Source: Acidobacteriota bacterium (lineage in GTDB: Bacteria > Acidobacteriota > Terriglobia > Versatilivoradales > Versatilivoraceae). From it: a DNA stretch of 6,031 nucleotides. Both the position numbers and the translations under genes were made by a program. This document shows positions 5,407 to 6,031 of this stretch, piece by piece. Below the pieces are notes generated by a model. It did not search any database. It was not told the DNA's origin and saw nothing but the letters and a program-made list of their open reading frames with translations. The stretch lies in NCBI GenBank assembly GCA_026706225.1, contig JAPOZE010000012.1:1-6031 (forward strand). The letters are read 5' to 3'. The first letter of the stretch is position 1. Each line of letters starts with the position of its first letter.

Positions 5407-6031
5407 ATGCCAGGTTACGACGTGGCCATAATCGGCCTGGGGGCCATGGGCAGCTTCACCGCCCTGGAGCTGGCCGGCCGGGGCGCCTCGGTGATCGGCT
5501 TTGACCGGTTCTCGCCACCCCATGAGAAGGGAAGCCACGGAGGCGAAACCCGGGCCTTTCGCACCATCTACACGGAACATCCCGACTACGTGCCGTTGAT
5601 GAAGCGGGCCCTGGAGCACTGGGAGCGCCTGGCCGCGGATAGTCGCCCCGAGTTGTTGACCTGGACGGGGGTGCTGAGCCTGGGCGAGGCCGGCAGCCCT
5701 CTGCTCGAGGGTATCCGGCAGAGCGCCGCCGTGTACGGGCTGCCGGTTCAATCCCTGTCGGCGGATGAGGTCCGGCGGCGCTTTCCCGCCCTGAATCCCC
5801 CGGGAAACTTTACGGGACTGCTTGACGGCCGGGCCGGCCTGATCGACGTGGCGGCCGCCTTGGGCTCCGCTCTGCAGGGAGCCCGCAACCTGGGGGCTGA
5901 GCTGCGGCTCGACCAGGAAGTCCAGGGATGGTCGGTCGAGGGGCGGGAGGTCCAGGTAAGCACCCGCGGAGAACGTATCCGGGCCAAGCGGCTGGTGGTT
6001 GCCGCCGGGGCCTGGAGCGGCGCCATCCTGA
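5407..6031 (+). CDS. FAD-dependent amine oxidase, sarcosine oxidase/N-methyltryptophan oxidase family (3' end outside window)
   Basis: The frame is open from the ATG to the right edge (208 complete codons), about half the usual 370-390 residues. These flavoenzymes oxidise secondary amines such as sarcosine, N-methyl amino acids or pipecolate with O2, giving an imine and H2O2. The N-terminal dinucleotide fold is clear: DVAIIGLGAMG (5-15) with GxGxxG at 10-15, and Asp33 at the end of the second strand for FAD ribose. Next comes the family block PPHEKGSHGGETRAFR (37-52) followed by EHPDYVPL, then TGVLSLG (87-93), RAGLIDV (141-147) and a second FAD-contacting segment VVAAGAW (197-203). Arg49 and Arg52 align with active-site arginines of Bacillus monomeric sarcosine oxidase, while the position of its His45 is Gly here. 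The cysteine that binds FAD covalently would lie beyond the window. The Shine-Dalgarno is poor; the start is set by the placement of the nucleotide fold. The 35-base spacing from the preceding gene suggests the same operon. Confidence 0.92.
   Translation, partial: MPGYDVAIIGLGAMGSFTALELAGRGASVIGFDRFSPPHEKGSHGGETRAFRTIYTEHPDYVPLMKRALEHWERLAADSRPELLTWTGVLSLGEAGSPLLEGIRQSAAVYGLPVQSLSADEVRRRFPALNPPGNFTGLLDGRAGLIDVAAALGSALQGARNLGAELRLDQEVQGWSVEGREVQVSTRGERIRAKRLVVAAGAWSGAIL

Noticed and set aside
1..6031. CRISPR arrays, tRNA or rRNA genes, transposase genes, phage genes
   Set aside because: Looked for on both strands; no regularly spaced repeats, cloverleaf-like segments, conserved rRNA blocks or transposase motifs were seen.

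Overview
The window is a piece of a GC-rich bacterial chromosome with five protein-coding genes, all on the + strand; the first and last are cut by the window edges. Gene structure and composition would suit Acidobacteriota or a similar high-GC lineage, but no marker gene is present, so the taxonomic call is only a guess.

Left part (1-2960): two consecutive genes encode related membrane proteins. The downstream one (1215-2960, 581 aa) is complete. It has an ABC-2-type permease-like half with six predicted membrane segments, then a seventh segment, then an exported C-terminal domain of about 300 residues that I cannot assign to a known family. The upstream one (1-1138) is the 3' part of a paralogue: its frame is open to the left edge and aligns without gaps to the last cytoplasmic loop, seventh membrane segment and start of the exported domain of its neighbour. 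The apparent ATG at 53 is therefore an internal codon. A 76-base gap holding a ten-pair bulged stem and a good Shine-Dalgarno separates the two genes.

Middle (2961-3245): 285 bases without a gene. It holds a perfect 9-bp tandem duplication, a weak stem-loop that might end the permease unit, and a nested set of inverted and direct repeats (3113-3215) around a C5/G5 hairpin, which looks like a structured intergenic repeat or a small structured RNA. Base composition changes across this gap: rows sampled in the permease genes are 40-48% GC, and a row sampled in the right-hand genes is 70% GC.

Right part (3246-6031): a tight amino-acid or imino-acid metabolism cluster. A fold-type I PLP aminotransferase (389 aa) overlaps by 25 bases an ornithine cyclodeaminase/mu-crystallin-family NAD(P) enzyme (326 aa). 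This is followed, after a 35-base gap with a perfect GAAA-loop hairpin, by the first 208 residues of an FAD-dependent amine oxidase of the monomeric sarcosine oxidase/N-methyltryptophan oxidase family. All three families handle amino acid C-N bonds: transamination, imine reduction or cyclodeamination, and oxidation of secondary amines. They probably form one catabolic or interconversion pathway for an amino acid or cyclic imino acid, but the sequence does not reveal the substrate.
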